Below are positions 43,848 to 52,800 of a DNA stretch of 64,000 nucleotides, one piece after another. Each line of letters begins with the position of its first letter. Within the stretch, counting starts at the first letter, position 1. The DNA comes from UBA2030 sp049969475. Lineage in GTDB: Bacteria > Bacteroidota > Bacteroidia > Bacteroidales > TTA-H9. The DNA is taken from the NCBI GenBank assembly GCA_049969475.1, contig JBMFOU010000003.1:86319-150318 (forward strand). Reading direction: 5' to 3'. A program made the translations under genes and the position numbers. Below the pieces are notes generated by a model that saw only the letters and a program-made list of their open reading frames with translations, was not told the DNA's origin and did no database searches.

Positions 43848-44927
43848 ATGGCTGAAAAAATCCTAGACAAAGTAAAACCCGGAGTTGCCACGGGTAAAGA
43901 CGTAAGTGAAATTTTCCGTATCGCCAAGGCTGAAGGTTTCGCTCTGCCTGCAGTTAATGTAGTAAGCTCGCACACCATCATAGCTGCGTTGGAAGCAGCG
44001 CGGGAAGTCAACTCGCCTATTATCATTCAGTTCTCTAATGGAGGTGCTGCTTTTCTGGCCGGAAAAGGTCTTTCCAACGAAGGCGAAAAAGCTGCTGTTG
44101 CCGGAGCCATCATCGGTGCCAAATATGTCTGGCATCTGGCCGAACTTTACGGTGTTCCTGTAATTCTTCATACCGACCACGCAGCCAAAAAACTGCTTCC
44201 CTGGGTAGATGGTATGCTTGCTGCCGGAGAAGAACACTTTAAAAAATACGGCAAGCCCCTCTTTAGCTCACACATGCTCGACCTTTCAGAAGAACCGCTC
44301 GAAGAGAATATCGCACTTTGCGAGAAATACCTCGAACGCATGAGCCGCATGGGCATGACCCTCGAAATTGAACTTGGCGTTACGGGTGGAGAAGAAGACG
44401 GTGTGGACAACACCGGAGTGGAAAACTCCAGGCTTTACACCCAGCCCGCAGAAGTGGCTTATGCTTATGAAAGGTTAAGCAAAATCAGTCCCAACTTTAC
44501 TATTGCTGCTTCTTTTGGAAACGTTCATGGCGTATATGCTCCTGGTAATGTTGTACTTAAGCCTATTATTTTGAACAACAGCCAGAAATATATCGAAGAA
44601 CATCTGCATACCGGTCCCAAACCCGTAAACTTTGTCTTCCATGGCGGTTCGGGCTCAAGCCTCGAAGATATCCGCGAAGCTATCAGCTACGGCGTCATCA
44701 AAATGAATATTGACACCGACACCCAGTGGGCCCAGTGGAGCGGTATCCTCGAATACTACAAGAAATACAGTGGCTATCTACAAAGCCAGATTGGCAATCC
44801 TGAAGGTGCGGACAAACCCAACAAAAAATATTACGATCCTCGCAAATGGATGCGCGAAGCTGAAGTTTCCATGAAAAATCGCCTGAAACAAGCCTTCTCC
44901 GATCTTAATGCATTGGATCGCAACTAA
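43848..44927 (+). CDS. fbaA: Class II fructose-bisphosphate aldolase
   Basis: A zinc-dependent glycolytic/gluconeogenic aldolase. The 359-residue length and sequence match the FbaA (class IIA) type. The metal-binding HTDH is at 108-111 (VPVILHTDHAAK). The catalytic-loop acidic region is ELGVTGGEEDGVDN. NVHGVYAPGNV and VFHGGSGSS carry the other metal ligands and the phosphate-binding loop. It is terminated by a good intrinsic terminator and is monocistronic, though it sits next to manA, a related sugar-phosphate enzyme. Confidence 0.97.
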   Translation: MAEKILDKVKPGVATGKDVSEIFRIAKAEGFALPAVNVVSSHTIIAALEAAREVNSPIIIQFSNGGAAFLAGKGLSNEGEKAAVAGAIIGAKYVWHLAELYGVPVILHTDHAAKKLLPWVDGMLAAGEEHFKKYGKPLFSSHMLDLSEEPLEENIALCEKYLERMSRMGMTLEIELGVTGGEEDGVDNTGVENSRLYTQPAEVAYAYERLSKISPNFTIAASFGNVHGVYAPGNVVLKPIILNNSQKYIEEHLHTGPKPVNFVFHGGSGSSLEDIREAISYGVIKMNIDTDTQWAQWSGILEYYKKYSGYLQSQIGNPEGADKPNKKYYDPRKWMREAEVSMKNRLKQAFSDLNALDRN

Positions 44928-45003
44928 TTAAGGCTTCCCATTTTTTTCTTCCCAACTTTAAAATAGGGAAGAATAAAACATTTTCCTCAAGACCCTTAAC
45001 CCC

Positions 45004-45048
45004 AAAACTCCTCTTACCGAATAAAAGATAATGAGGAGTTTTAACTTT
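45004..45048 (+). terminator. Intrinsic terminator of fbaA
   Basis: AAAACTCCTC (45004-45013) and GAGGAGTTTT (45033-45042) form a 10-bp stem, followed by AACTTTTTTG. Confidence 0.75.
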
Positions 45049-45120
45049 TTTGTTTTGTAAATATTGAGAAAATGAGTATCTTTATCGCGATAAAATATAT
45101 TACCTGCAATAAAAACGCCC

Positions 45121-45513
45121 ATGACAGACTACAAAATTCCGGACTGGAGCAGCAAAACCGTTCTCATAGTTGAAGACCTGGCTCATAATTATGAGTTGCT
45201 CTCCACCATGCTAATACCCACTGGTATTGCCATTGCATGGGCTAAAAACGGACTGGAGGCCATCGAATACATTAGCAATCCCGCTAATCCCGCAGATATC
45301 GTATTGATGGACATCAACATGCCTGTTCTTAATGGGTACATTGCTATTAAAAGGATCAAGGAGATGCGGCCCCAATTACCCATCATCACCCAAACAGCCT
45401 ATGCCTACGAAGGGGAACAAGAAAAAAGTTTCAAAGCCGGTACCGACGAATATATTCTGAAGCCCATCCGCAGAGAGATCCTCATTGAGAAAATGCGCAA
45501 GTATCTGAGCTAA
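45121..45513 (+). CDS. Single-domain response regulator (CheY-like)
   Basis: A 130-residue stand-alone receiver. Acidic residues in VEDLAHN, phospho-acceptor D64 (VLMDINMPVLNG), Thr/Ala region ITQTAYAYEGE and Lys in YILKPIRRE are all present, so it should be phosphorylatable. There is no output domain. It resembles the receivers found at the end of hybrid kinases, so it may act as a phosphate shuttle or sink for one of the kinases in this genome. No kinase is adjacent. The -7 like box TATCTTTA at 45078-45085 has one mismatch. Confidence 0.92.
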   Translation: MTDYKIPDWSSKTVLIVEDLAHNYELLSTMLIPTGIAIAWAKNGLEAIEYISNPANPADIVLMDINMPVLNGYIAIKRIKEMRPQLPIITQTAYAYEGEQEKSFKAGTDEYILKPIRREILIEKMRKYLS

Positions 45514-45534
45514 CAACAAATAAACAGGTATCCC

Positions 45535-46389
45535 CTAGCGGGTAAGAATACGCAGGAATTCCTTTGGCTGAACACTCATAACGGGAATGGGAGAACGGTG
45601 AATCATTTGCTGCGCGTAGGGCCCCATGATGATATTAAGAGGTGAGCTGGTCTGCTCAGTCATTATGACAATAAGATTGGCGTCCACTTTTATGGCATAG
45701 TCAATCGTGGAATCCGTAGGATTTTTACATCTACGCGAGGTCATTAAAAAATCGATGTGGTTTTTTTCGAGATAGGCACAAGTTTGTTTAGCATACTCCA
45801 GCACAACTTGCTGAGCATCTTTTATCCCCGATTGGTAGAGAGCTAAAACATGTATTTCGGCATTGAAAAGTTTAGCCATCATGGTAGCATAGGGCACTTT
45901 CTGACGGGTGGAAAGGGTTGCATCGATGGGTAAAATAATTCTACGCATCTGTTTTTCCGGTTTTACCCCTTCCCTCAGTGTAATCACCGGACAGGGGGCA
46001 GCACTGATGATGCGGAAGGCATTGCTGCCAATCCACAATTCCTCAAAGCCAGAGGCACCGTGGGTTCCGGCCACAATCATCATGGCTTTGCTTTCTTTGG
46101 CCTCATCTGCCACCTCACGAAATACTTTCCCTTCACGAATTTTAAAACTCACTTCACCGTGAGGCATCACCAGCTGAAACCGCTGCGTCAGTTCCTCAAG
46201 AAGATGAGTGGCTTCGTCCAGGGGATCCTTGTATTTGTATATTGTTTTGTATTTGTGTTCGGGATTGTAAATATAAACAAGTTTTAAGTTTGCCCCAGCC
46301 CGCTGGGCTATTCCGGCCGCATGCTCAGCCGCATTTACCGAACATTCCGAAAAATCTATGGCCGCAAGGATTTCTTTCATGACGTTCAA
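45535..46389 (-). CDS. Universal stress protein, tandem UspA domains
   Basis: A 284-residue cytoplasmic protein with two UspA domains (about 1-150 and 150-284). Domain one begins MNVMKEILAAIDFSECSVNAAEHAAG and ends with the ATP-type loop VAGTHGASGFEELWIGSNAFRIISAAPCPVITLR. Domain two (RRIILPIDATLSTRQKVPYA) has a divergent loop (IVIMTEQTSSPLNIIMGPYAQQMI) ending PIPVMSV. It overlaps the upstream SPOR gene by 4 bp (ATGA, 46386-46389). A homologous two-domain protein is at 46888-47715, so this pair arose by duplication around the SPOR gene. Confidence 0.92.
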   Translation of the reverse strand: MNVMKEILAAIDFSECSVNAAEHAAGIAQRAGANLKLVYIYNPEHKYKTIYKYKDPLDEATHLLEELTQRFQLVMPHGEVSFKIREGKVFREVADEAKESKAMMIVAGTHGASGFEELWIGSNAFRIISAAPCPVITLREGVKPEKQMRRIILPIDATLSTRQKVPYATMMAKLFNAEIHVLALYQSGIKDAQQVVLEYAKQTCAYLEKNHIDFLMTSRRCKNPTDSTIDYAIKVDANLIVIMTEQTSSPLNIIMGPYAQQMIHRSPIPVMSVQPKEFLRILTR

Positions 46390-46799
46390 TCTTGAAATTT
46401 TTCAAAATACACATTATCAGGCACAATAAAAGCGTTAGGGAAAAATCCCAGCAGGACTTGAAGAAAAGCCTCGGCCGACATTTTGTCCCGAAAATCTCCT
46501 ACCCTGACACGGTAGTAGGGTTCGGTGAAGGTAAGGTAAACCCCATAGGTAGGAAATAGCTGCATAAAACGATCCCTGACCCCCATCGCAGCAGTGCGGG
46601 CGTTGTTTCCCGATTCAAAATAGATCTGAATCCGATATCCCTCCACAGTAGGGTTGAGTTGGTTAAAAGCAATATGTTCCTGAATTAGGCTATCTACGAT
46701 GGGATCCTGCACGATGATAATTCTACCAGAGGTATCATTCTGGCCTCGAAGAAAAAGACTACTCAGGCATAAAGCAAGGATAAAAATGAAAGGTTTCAT
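46386..46799 (-). CDS. SPOR domain-containing exported protein
   Basis: A 137-residue protein with a signal peptide (MKPFIFILALCLSSLFLRGQ) and a C-terminal SPOR-like domain (about 55-130: YRIQIYFESGNNARTAAMGVRDRF, VYLTFTEPYYRVRVGDF, AEAFLQVLLGFFPNAFIV). SPOR domains bind denuded glycan of peptidoglycan at division sites. It is first in a two-gene unit with a universal stress protein, overlapping by 4 bp. The minus-strand TACCTTTG at 46879-46886 is a likely promoter. Confidence 0.87.
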   Translation of the reverse strand: MKPFIFILALCLSSLFLRGQNDTSGRIIIVQDPIVDSLIQEHIAFNQLNPTVEGYRIQIYFESGNNARTAAMGVRDRFMQLFPTYGVYLTFTEPYYRVRVGDFRDKMSAEAFLQVLLGFFPNAFIVPDNVYFEKFQD

Positions 46800-46878
46800 C
46801 TTTTATAAAACAGCCTTTTAAAGGTATTTTCTAAATAGAGTTCTGAGTAAGATCGCTATCCTTAGCAACACAAAGTAG

Positions 46879-46886
46879 CAAAGGTA
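46879..46886 (-). promoter_or_regulatory. Putative -7 box of the SPOR-Usp operon
   Basis: Minus strand TACCTTTG, 79 nt upstream of the ATG at 46799 and just past the end of the preceding gene. Confidence 0.4.
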
Positions 46887-46887
46887 C

Positions 46888-47715
46888 TTATTTATTATGA
46901 CCATGAGAGCTCAGCACGGGAACAGGCGACAGGTTGATGATGAGCCGTGCATTGGGGCCCAGCAGAGCGCCTGTACCGTAACTTTCCTGCTCGGTCATTA
47001 TAGAGATAAGATCTACCCCGACATTGGTTGCATGATCGAGTAAAGTATCGGTAATATTATCGGTGGAATAGCTATAAAAAGAGGTGGGAATTCCCTGGTT
47101 TTCCATGTATTTTAAAGCTTCACGGGCATGTGCTTCGGTACGCAGCTTTAGCGATTGCAGACTATCGGTTATGAGCTGCACCACCTGAACCTCTGAACCG
47201 AATAGTTTTGCCAGCTCAGCCGTAATGGAAAGCTTCTGCAAGGTCTCATTCGAATTATCGATGGGCAATAAAATACGATTCAGGCTATCTTTTTGGTTGG
47301 GAGTATACCGAACCGTTATTACCGGACAGGGCGCATGAGTAACAATGCGGTAGGCATTGCTTCCTATCCACTGCTTTTCAAATCCACTGCCCCCATGTGT
47401 TCCGCAAATAATAAGGTCGGCCTCGAGAGTACGGGCCAGGGAACTCATCTCGCTGTAAACCTTGCCCCTGCGAATCTTAAAGGAGATAGGTGGACGCTTA
47501 GGACTTACATATTTTTTAACCAGGGCTTCCAGCATCGACCGGGCCTCCTGCCGTAGGGCCGAGGAAGGTGAGGTAAACAATCCCTCCTGTATAGTCTGGT
47601 TATCTACCCAAACCATTACTAATTCTGCCTTACTGACTTTTGAAAACCAAAGGGCATATTTCAATGCTTTACGCGATCCCTTGGAGAAATCGATGGCTAC
47701 CAGAATTTTTTTCAT
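46888..47715 (-). CDS. Universal stress protein, tandem UspA domains
   Basis: From the ATG at 47715 (MKKILVAIDFSKGSRKALKYALWFSKVSKAELVMVWVD) this is a 275-residue two-domain UspA protein. Domain one ends with IICGTHGGSGFEKQWIGSNAYRIVTHAPCPVITVR. Domain two has RILLPIDNSNETLQKLSITAEL and ends ISIMTEQESYGTGALLGPNARLIINLSPVPVLS. The open frame extends 34 residues upstream (to 47817), but that extension is not UspA-like and 47715 aligns with the other UspA protein. It is similar along its length to the protein at 45535-46389. Confidence 0.93.
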   Translation of the reverse strand: MKKILVAIDFSKGSRKALKYALWFSKVSKAELVMVWVDNQTIQEGLFTSPSSALRQEARSMLEALVKKYVSPKRPPISFKIRRGKVYSEMSSLARTLEADLIICGTHGGSGFEKQWIGSNAYRIVTHAPCPVITVRYTPNQKDSLNRILLPIDNSNETLQKLSITAELAKLFGSEVQVVQLITDSLQSLKLRTEAHAREALKYMENQGIPTSFYSYSTDNITDTLLDHATNVGVDLISIMTEQESYGTGALLGPNARLIINLSPVPVLSSHGHNK

Positions 47716-47839
47716 AGCCGTAGGTATTAAAAGGTTAGTAGTTACAAGCAGATAACACCTGCATTGAGAATAATTTAGGGCTAAGTTAACATGATTTTTC
47801 GAAGAATAAAACCACATAGACCATAAAAGGCGAAAAGGT

Positions 47840-47847
47840 TAATTTTG
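47840..47847 (+). promoter_or_regulatory. Putative -7 box of ruvB-queG
   Basis: TAATTTTG, 19 nt before the ruvB ATG at 47867, so the leader would be very short. Confidence 0.45.
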
Positions 47848-47866
47848 TGGGGCACAAAACCAAAGG

Positions 47867-48889
47867 ATGAATACGAATCTGGATGCGTCGGGAAAATACA
47901 TGAGCCCTGCCGAGCGCGAGATAGAAAAAGTGCTTCGGCCCCTGGAGTTTGGCGACTTTGCCGGACAACCTCAGGTAGTCGAAAATCTGAGAATATTTGT
48001 AAAGGCTGCTAGGCAACGGGGCGAGGCACTCGATCATGTATTACTGCATGGCCCTCCCGGCCTGGGGAAAACCACGCTATCCTACATCATAGCCAACGAA
48101 CTGGGTGTGGGAATCAAAGTTACCTCAGGTCCTGTGCTTGAGAAACCCGGTGATCTGGCCGGATTGCTCACCGGACTAGCCCCCCGCGACGTGTTGTTTA
48201 TTGACGAAATACACCGACTGAGCCCTGTGGTGGAAGAGTATCTCTATTCCGCCATGGAGGATTTCAAAATTGACATCATGATAGAAACGGGGCCTAATGC
48301 CCGCAGTGTGCAAATCGGGCTTAACCCCTTTACGCTGGTAGGGGCCACCACTCGCAGTGGCTTGCTTACTGCCCCCTTGCGTTCCCGTTTTGGCATAACG
48401 GCTCGACTTACTTATTACACAGCCGAGATTTTGCAACACATTGTTCTCAGGTCGGCAGGTATACTGAGGGTTGATATACAGCCGGAAGCTGCCCTCGAGA
48501 TTGCTCGGCGTAGCCGGGGTACACCACGCATAGCCAACCTTTTGCTGCGCCGTGTACGCGATTTTGCCCAGGTGAAAGGCAATGGCAGCATCGACCTTGA
48601 GATTGCACTTTTTGCCCTCAATGCCCTTAATGTCGATAATCACGGACTCGACGAAATGGACAACCGCATCCTGCGAGCCATCATCGAAAAATTCAACGGT
48701 GGGCCTGTGGGGCTCAATACCATTGCCACCAGTGTAGGCGAAGACCCGGGAACCATTGAAGAGGTTTACGAACCCTTCCTCATCCAGGAAGGTTTCCTGC
48801 AGCGAACGCCCCGTGGACGCGAAGCAACCGAAAGAGCCTGGCTACATATCGGCAAAATACCCCCGGCCATGCAGGGCCGCCTATTCTGA
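47867..48889 (+). CDS. ruvB: Holliday junction DNA helicase RuvB
   Basis: The AAA+ motor of the RuvAB branch-migration complex, 340 residues. Walker A GPPGLGKTT is at 62-70, Walker B DEIH at 113-116 (VLFIDEIHRLSPVVEE), and sensor I GATTRSGLLTAPLRSRFG, with the arginine finger region GTPRIANLLLRRVRDFAQ and the C-terminal winged helix (DPGTIEEVYEPFLIQEGFLQRTPRGREAT). Length and motifs are complete. queG starts 17 bp downstream. ruvA is elsewhere, with sprA. Confidence 0.98.
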   Translation: MNTNLDASGKYMSPAEREIEKVLRPLEFGDFAGQPQVVENLRIFVKAARQRGEALDHVLLHGPPGLGKTTLSYIIANELGVGIKVTSGPVLEKPGDLAGLLTGLAPRDVLFIDEIHRLSPVVEEYLYSAMEDFKIDIMIETGPNARSVQIGLNPFTLVGATTRSGLLTAPLRSRFGITARLTYYTAEILQHIVLRSAGILRVDIQPEAALEIARRSRGTPRIANLLLRRVRDFAQVKGNGSIDLEIALFALNALNVDNHGLDEMDNRILRAIIEKFNGGPVGLNTIATSVGEDPGTIEEVYEPFLIQEGFLQRTPRGREATERAWLHIGKIPPAMQGRLF

Positions 48890-48906
48890 AACCTCCGGTA
48901 AAATCA

Positions 48907-49884
48907 ATGATGAATGAACTAAAATCCTTCATACATCAGTTGGCCCTTGAGGAAGGATTTGCGACTTGCGGTTTCGCCCGGGCCCGCTTTCTCGAGGAGC
49001 CCTTCCAGCGCTACATGCAGGCCATGGAAGAAGGATTTTTTGCCGACATGCACTACCTGGAACGAGAACCCCGTCGCAGATTCGACCCTGAATTAGTTTT
49101 ACCCGGCGCTCGCTCAGTTATTGTAGTTTTGGCCGATTATCACCATGGGTTTAAGCAAAAAGAAGGTGCATTTTACAAAATTGCCAAATACGCTGTAACA
49201 GAGGACTATCACGATACGATGCTACTTCGTCTAAAAGCCCTGGTTAAAAAGATCGATCAGCAATATCCGGGATATAATTATAAAACTTATACCGATACAG
49301 GCCCCGTGGCTGAGAAAACCTGGGCCGTAGAAGCCGGGCTGGGTGTTTGGGGGAAAAACACCCTTTTGCTGACAGAAAAGGGCAGTTGGTTTTTCATTGG
49401 CATCATTCTTACCGATGCTGACCTGGAACCCGATGCCCCGCTTTCTACCAACCTTTGTGCCGATTGCAATATATGCTTAAGAGCCTGCCCCACAGGTGCA
49501 CTGGTTGCCCCATTCAGGCTCGACGCCCGTAAATGTATTTCTTATCAGACCATTGAAAATAAAGGAGAAATAGATGAGAAAGTTGCTCAAAGACTAGGCA
49601 CCCGGCTCTATGGCTGCGATACATGCCAGGATGTTTGCCCCTATAATCGAAAGGAAGCGCCCCGGCCGGTCATGTTTCAGCCAGGACTGGTACTAAACCT
49701 CTCCAAAGAAGACTTTGATTCTCTGGACGAGGAGGGCTTTCGCTGGATTTTTAATAGTACGGCCGTTAAACGATTGAAGTTTTCCAGGTACAAACGGAAC
49801 CTCAACGCACTACAAACGCAAAAAAGGCCGTCCACCGGAGCAAACGGCCCTGTCCATAGTTGTACCCGAAGGTTAAAGAATTGA
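48907..49884 (+). CDS. queG: Epoxyqueuosine reductase
   Basis: QueG reduces epoxyqueuosine to queuosine in tRNA anticodons using cobalamin and two 4Fe-4S clusters. The 325-residue protein has the catalytic D130 region (YKTYTDTGPVAEKTWA), cluster motifs C184-x2-C187-x2-C190-x3-C194 (CADCNICLRACPTG) and C237-x2-C240-x3-C244 (CDTCQDVCPYN). Its last ~22 residues (from about RYKRNLNALQTQKR on) look unlike the family and are read through the terminator hairpin of the convergent C25 protease gene, suggesting loss of an earlier stop. The stop overlaps the end of that gene by 12 bp. Operon with ruvB. Confidence 0.94.
   Translation: MMNELKSFIHQLALEEGFATCGFARARFLEEPFQRYMQAMEEGFFADMHYLEREPRRRFDPELVLPGARSVIVVLADYHHGFKQKEGAFYKIAKYAVTEDYHDTMLLRLKALVKKIDQQYPGYNYKTYTDTGPVAEKTWAVEAGLGVWGKNTLLLTEKGSWFFIGIILTDADLEPDAPLSTNLCADCNICLRACPTGALVAPFRLDARKCISYQTIENKGEIDEKVAQRLGTRLYGCDTCQDVCPYNRKEAPRPVMFQPGLVLNLSKEDFDSLDEEGFRWIFNSTAVKRLKFSRYKRNLNALQTQKRPSTGANGPVHSCTRRLKN
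49820..49849 (-). terminator. Intrinsic terminator of the first C25 protease gene, inside queG
   Basis: On the minus strand GGCCGT (49849-49844) pairs with ACGGCC (49831-49826), followed by a run of T residues. It lies 24 nt past the protease stop codon and within the 3' end of queG on the other strand. Confidence 0.7.
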
Positions 49885-52800
49885 TATCCTGCGGGTTAAT
49901 TCGCCCTGGTCAGTCATTACCTTCACCAGGTAAATCCCGGGTTTCAGGGCACGCAGATTGATTTCGGAATTATTTCTGAAATCCATGATCCGGAGGATTT
50001 CTTCCCCGGTCAGGCTATAAACAGATATCCTGCTGATATTTAACCCTTCACCATTAAGCTTCAGCCAGGCTGTTCCCTGGGTAACAGGATTGGGATAAAG
50101 CGTCATACTTAGCGAGGGAGCATGGGGACGAATGCCCGTGACATCAATTACGGTGATATAACCCGGACGGGAAATAATCATGGTGCTGTCAGGCGAACTC
50201 ACCTCGAGGGTTACATCATAAGAACCCATAGTGTTGTAAGTAACCACGGGATTAGGATCGGTAGAGGTTTCAGGATCGCCACCCGGGAAGGTCCATACCC
50301 TGTTGGTAAATGCAGTACTCGATAAATCGTAAAACTGTACCTGCTCTCCTACGAGGATGGAGGTGGGAAGTGCAACAAAATTGGCCCAGTATGGACTACC
50401 AAATACATCAAAGAAGTTGAGGTATTCCCACATGAGCTGTTGTTTGGTGGAAGGCGTGGTAAAATCGACCAGGCCGCCAAATTCGTTGGAAGCCCCTATG
50501 GTTTTATAACCAGTACCTGGATTATTGGCAATGGCTACATCATATAATGGGGAGGCATTCCGGAAAATGGTGAAGGAACCATTCTGCGGTTCGATTTTAT
50601 CAATATAGTTATTGTCACCATTGTAAGTAAAGCTCATACCAGCCGTGAAAGTGGATGAAATACCGTTGATAGTGGTGAGGGTTCCACCATTATCTTTCAG
50701 ACCTTTGATATTAAAAAGTGGATGAACTGGAGTGGGTGTGTTCAGCTGGTCGTAGTACCAGGTGTCACCACCTTCCATGTAAAGCCTGCCACCGTGAATC
50801 AAATAAGTTTTAAGTGCTTGACCTTCAGCAGGGGTGAGCACGTGCTTGTTGGGATAAACCCCCAGGCAGACAAAAACCGATTGATACTTATCGAGTTCAG
50901 TGGGGAAAGTTGTTGTGTAATCATGAATAACCCCCAATTGGGTTAGGGCATTTTTCATCTGCGGCCCGCTGTTGGTATTTCCATCAAGGTCGATCACCAG
51001 GGCAGGGATGCGACCAATGGTAAGGGTAAATTCAAAAGAAGCAGAATAACCATAATCACCCGTATAAGTGATGGTGAGCGGAGCCTGATAACCCGGAGGG
51101 GTATTGGGAAGCGCCGAGACCACAAACGATTGGGTGGAAATGCCGAGAGGCAACAAATCACCATAAGGCACCGAGGGTGTGCTGATAATAAGATAGGGAT
51201 CGCTGCTGGTTAAGGTTCCGGTGAGGTTATATGCAGCTGAAGTACCGGTGTTTGATACGGTAATGTTCAAATTTACTGTCTCTCCGGGGTCCAGACGATT
51301 ATTGGGAATTCCATTGGTATCCACCACGGCAACCAGTCCATGGGCCAACACAGGGGCATGAGCCTGCAGTGTAAACAAACTATTCCAGGTGCTGGCAGTG
51401 TCTGAAACTATAAGTTTAAATGTAATAATCTGTTTATCAGGAACCTGAGGAGAAACCATCACCTGAAAACCCTCAGGAATTGCAACTACCTGCCCGGCAG
51501 GTACGCTGCCATAATTTTCGGTACTGTCTATCAACGTAATATAGGGGCTCGATGTGCGTAGAGTTACCAAGGTATTTTCGGAGGGAGCCACCCCAATATT
51601 TTTAACTCCAATGGTAAGATTAGCCGTTTCAGCATAGTCGAGTTGTCCATTCCCATTGCCCAAAGAAAGGTCGGCTATCTGGCTGTTTTCATAAATCACA
51701 TAGGGTCCGGTAGCAGGAATAACCGCCAGGTCGGTAATGTAAGGAATACGGTTGTAATCGAAAATCACCAGGCGAACCGTATCAGGATTGAGGATGGGTT
51801 CAAAATTGAGGGTAGCCACACCATTCGAAACCCAGGTTGTGTTGAGTATCACTCCATCTTTGGAGAGAGTTACTCTTGCACCGTTCACCGGGCAATATAC
51901 CGTAAAGGTGGTAGAGCCCACAAAAAGGGTAGGATTGTGATTGGCGGTGATGGGTTGAGGACTGGCAGTTCTAACCCAAAGGGTAGGATCTCCAAAAACG
52001 GTCCAGGTATCGGCCATATCGGCTCCATCGGTACCATAGGTATCGATCATTTTGGCACAGCCATTCAAGGAGAGGCCTGCGAAAGTTCGTTTAATATTGT
52101 TAGGATAGGTTTCTACGAGAATATCCACCATTTCGTCCTGCCCTTCCATGGGTGGATTCCAGCTTTGGTTGATTGTGGAACCCAGGAAAGCAATGGCACC
52201 GGTAGGTTGATTGTTTTGCGATGCTCTGAGCCAAGCTTCAGCAAAACAGGTAGTATTCATAAATTCACCATTCACACAGGCTACCGACCAGATGAAAGGA
52301 AGTTTGCCCATGTTAGTAAGCTGATTTACATTGGCATTGCTGAAACCCGAGGTGCCCCAGGAAGTATTACTCCCATGGCCGGTATAAAGAATAATACCTG
52401 TACCGTTGTTAACCTCTGTAGCTACCATAGCAGGGGTAGGATTGCCCGGAGCATCGTTGCCGCCCTGGTTGCCATCAAACAATTCGGGATTCCAGGTGTA
52501 GGTGTAGTTGAGCAATTTGGCCTGCATGTTGCGTACATGCTGATAATCGTATTCATTATCATCGCCCGGCCCTTGGTCGGAAGCAATTCCCAGACATGTA
52601 GTGTACCAATCGTCGGTGAGGAATTTCGGATTCTTTTCATAATCAATGGTTCGGGTTACCTGAGTTTGGACATGGCTCACATTTTCAGCCGAAAAACGTC
52701 CGATGAAAACGTCGATATAATGGTCGTTACCCAGGAGGTAACCATAAGCATTATCAGAGGGCCCGCCGAGTCCACTTCCCTGATTTGTAGGTATCTGAGG

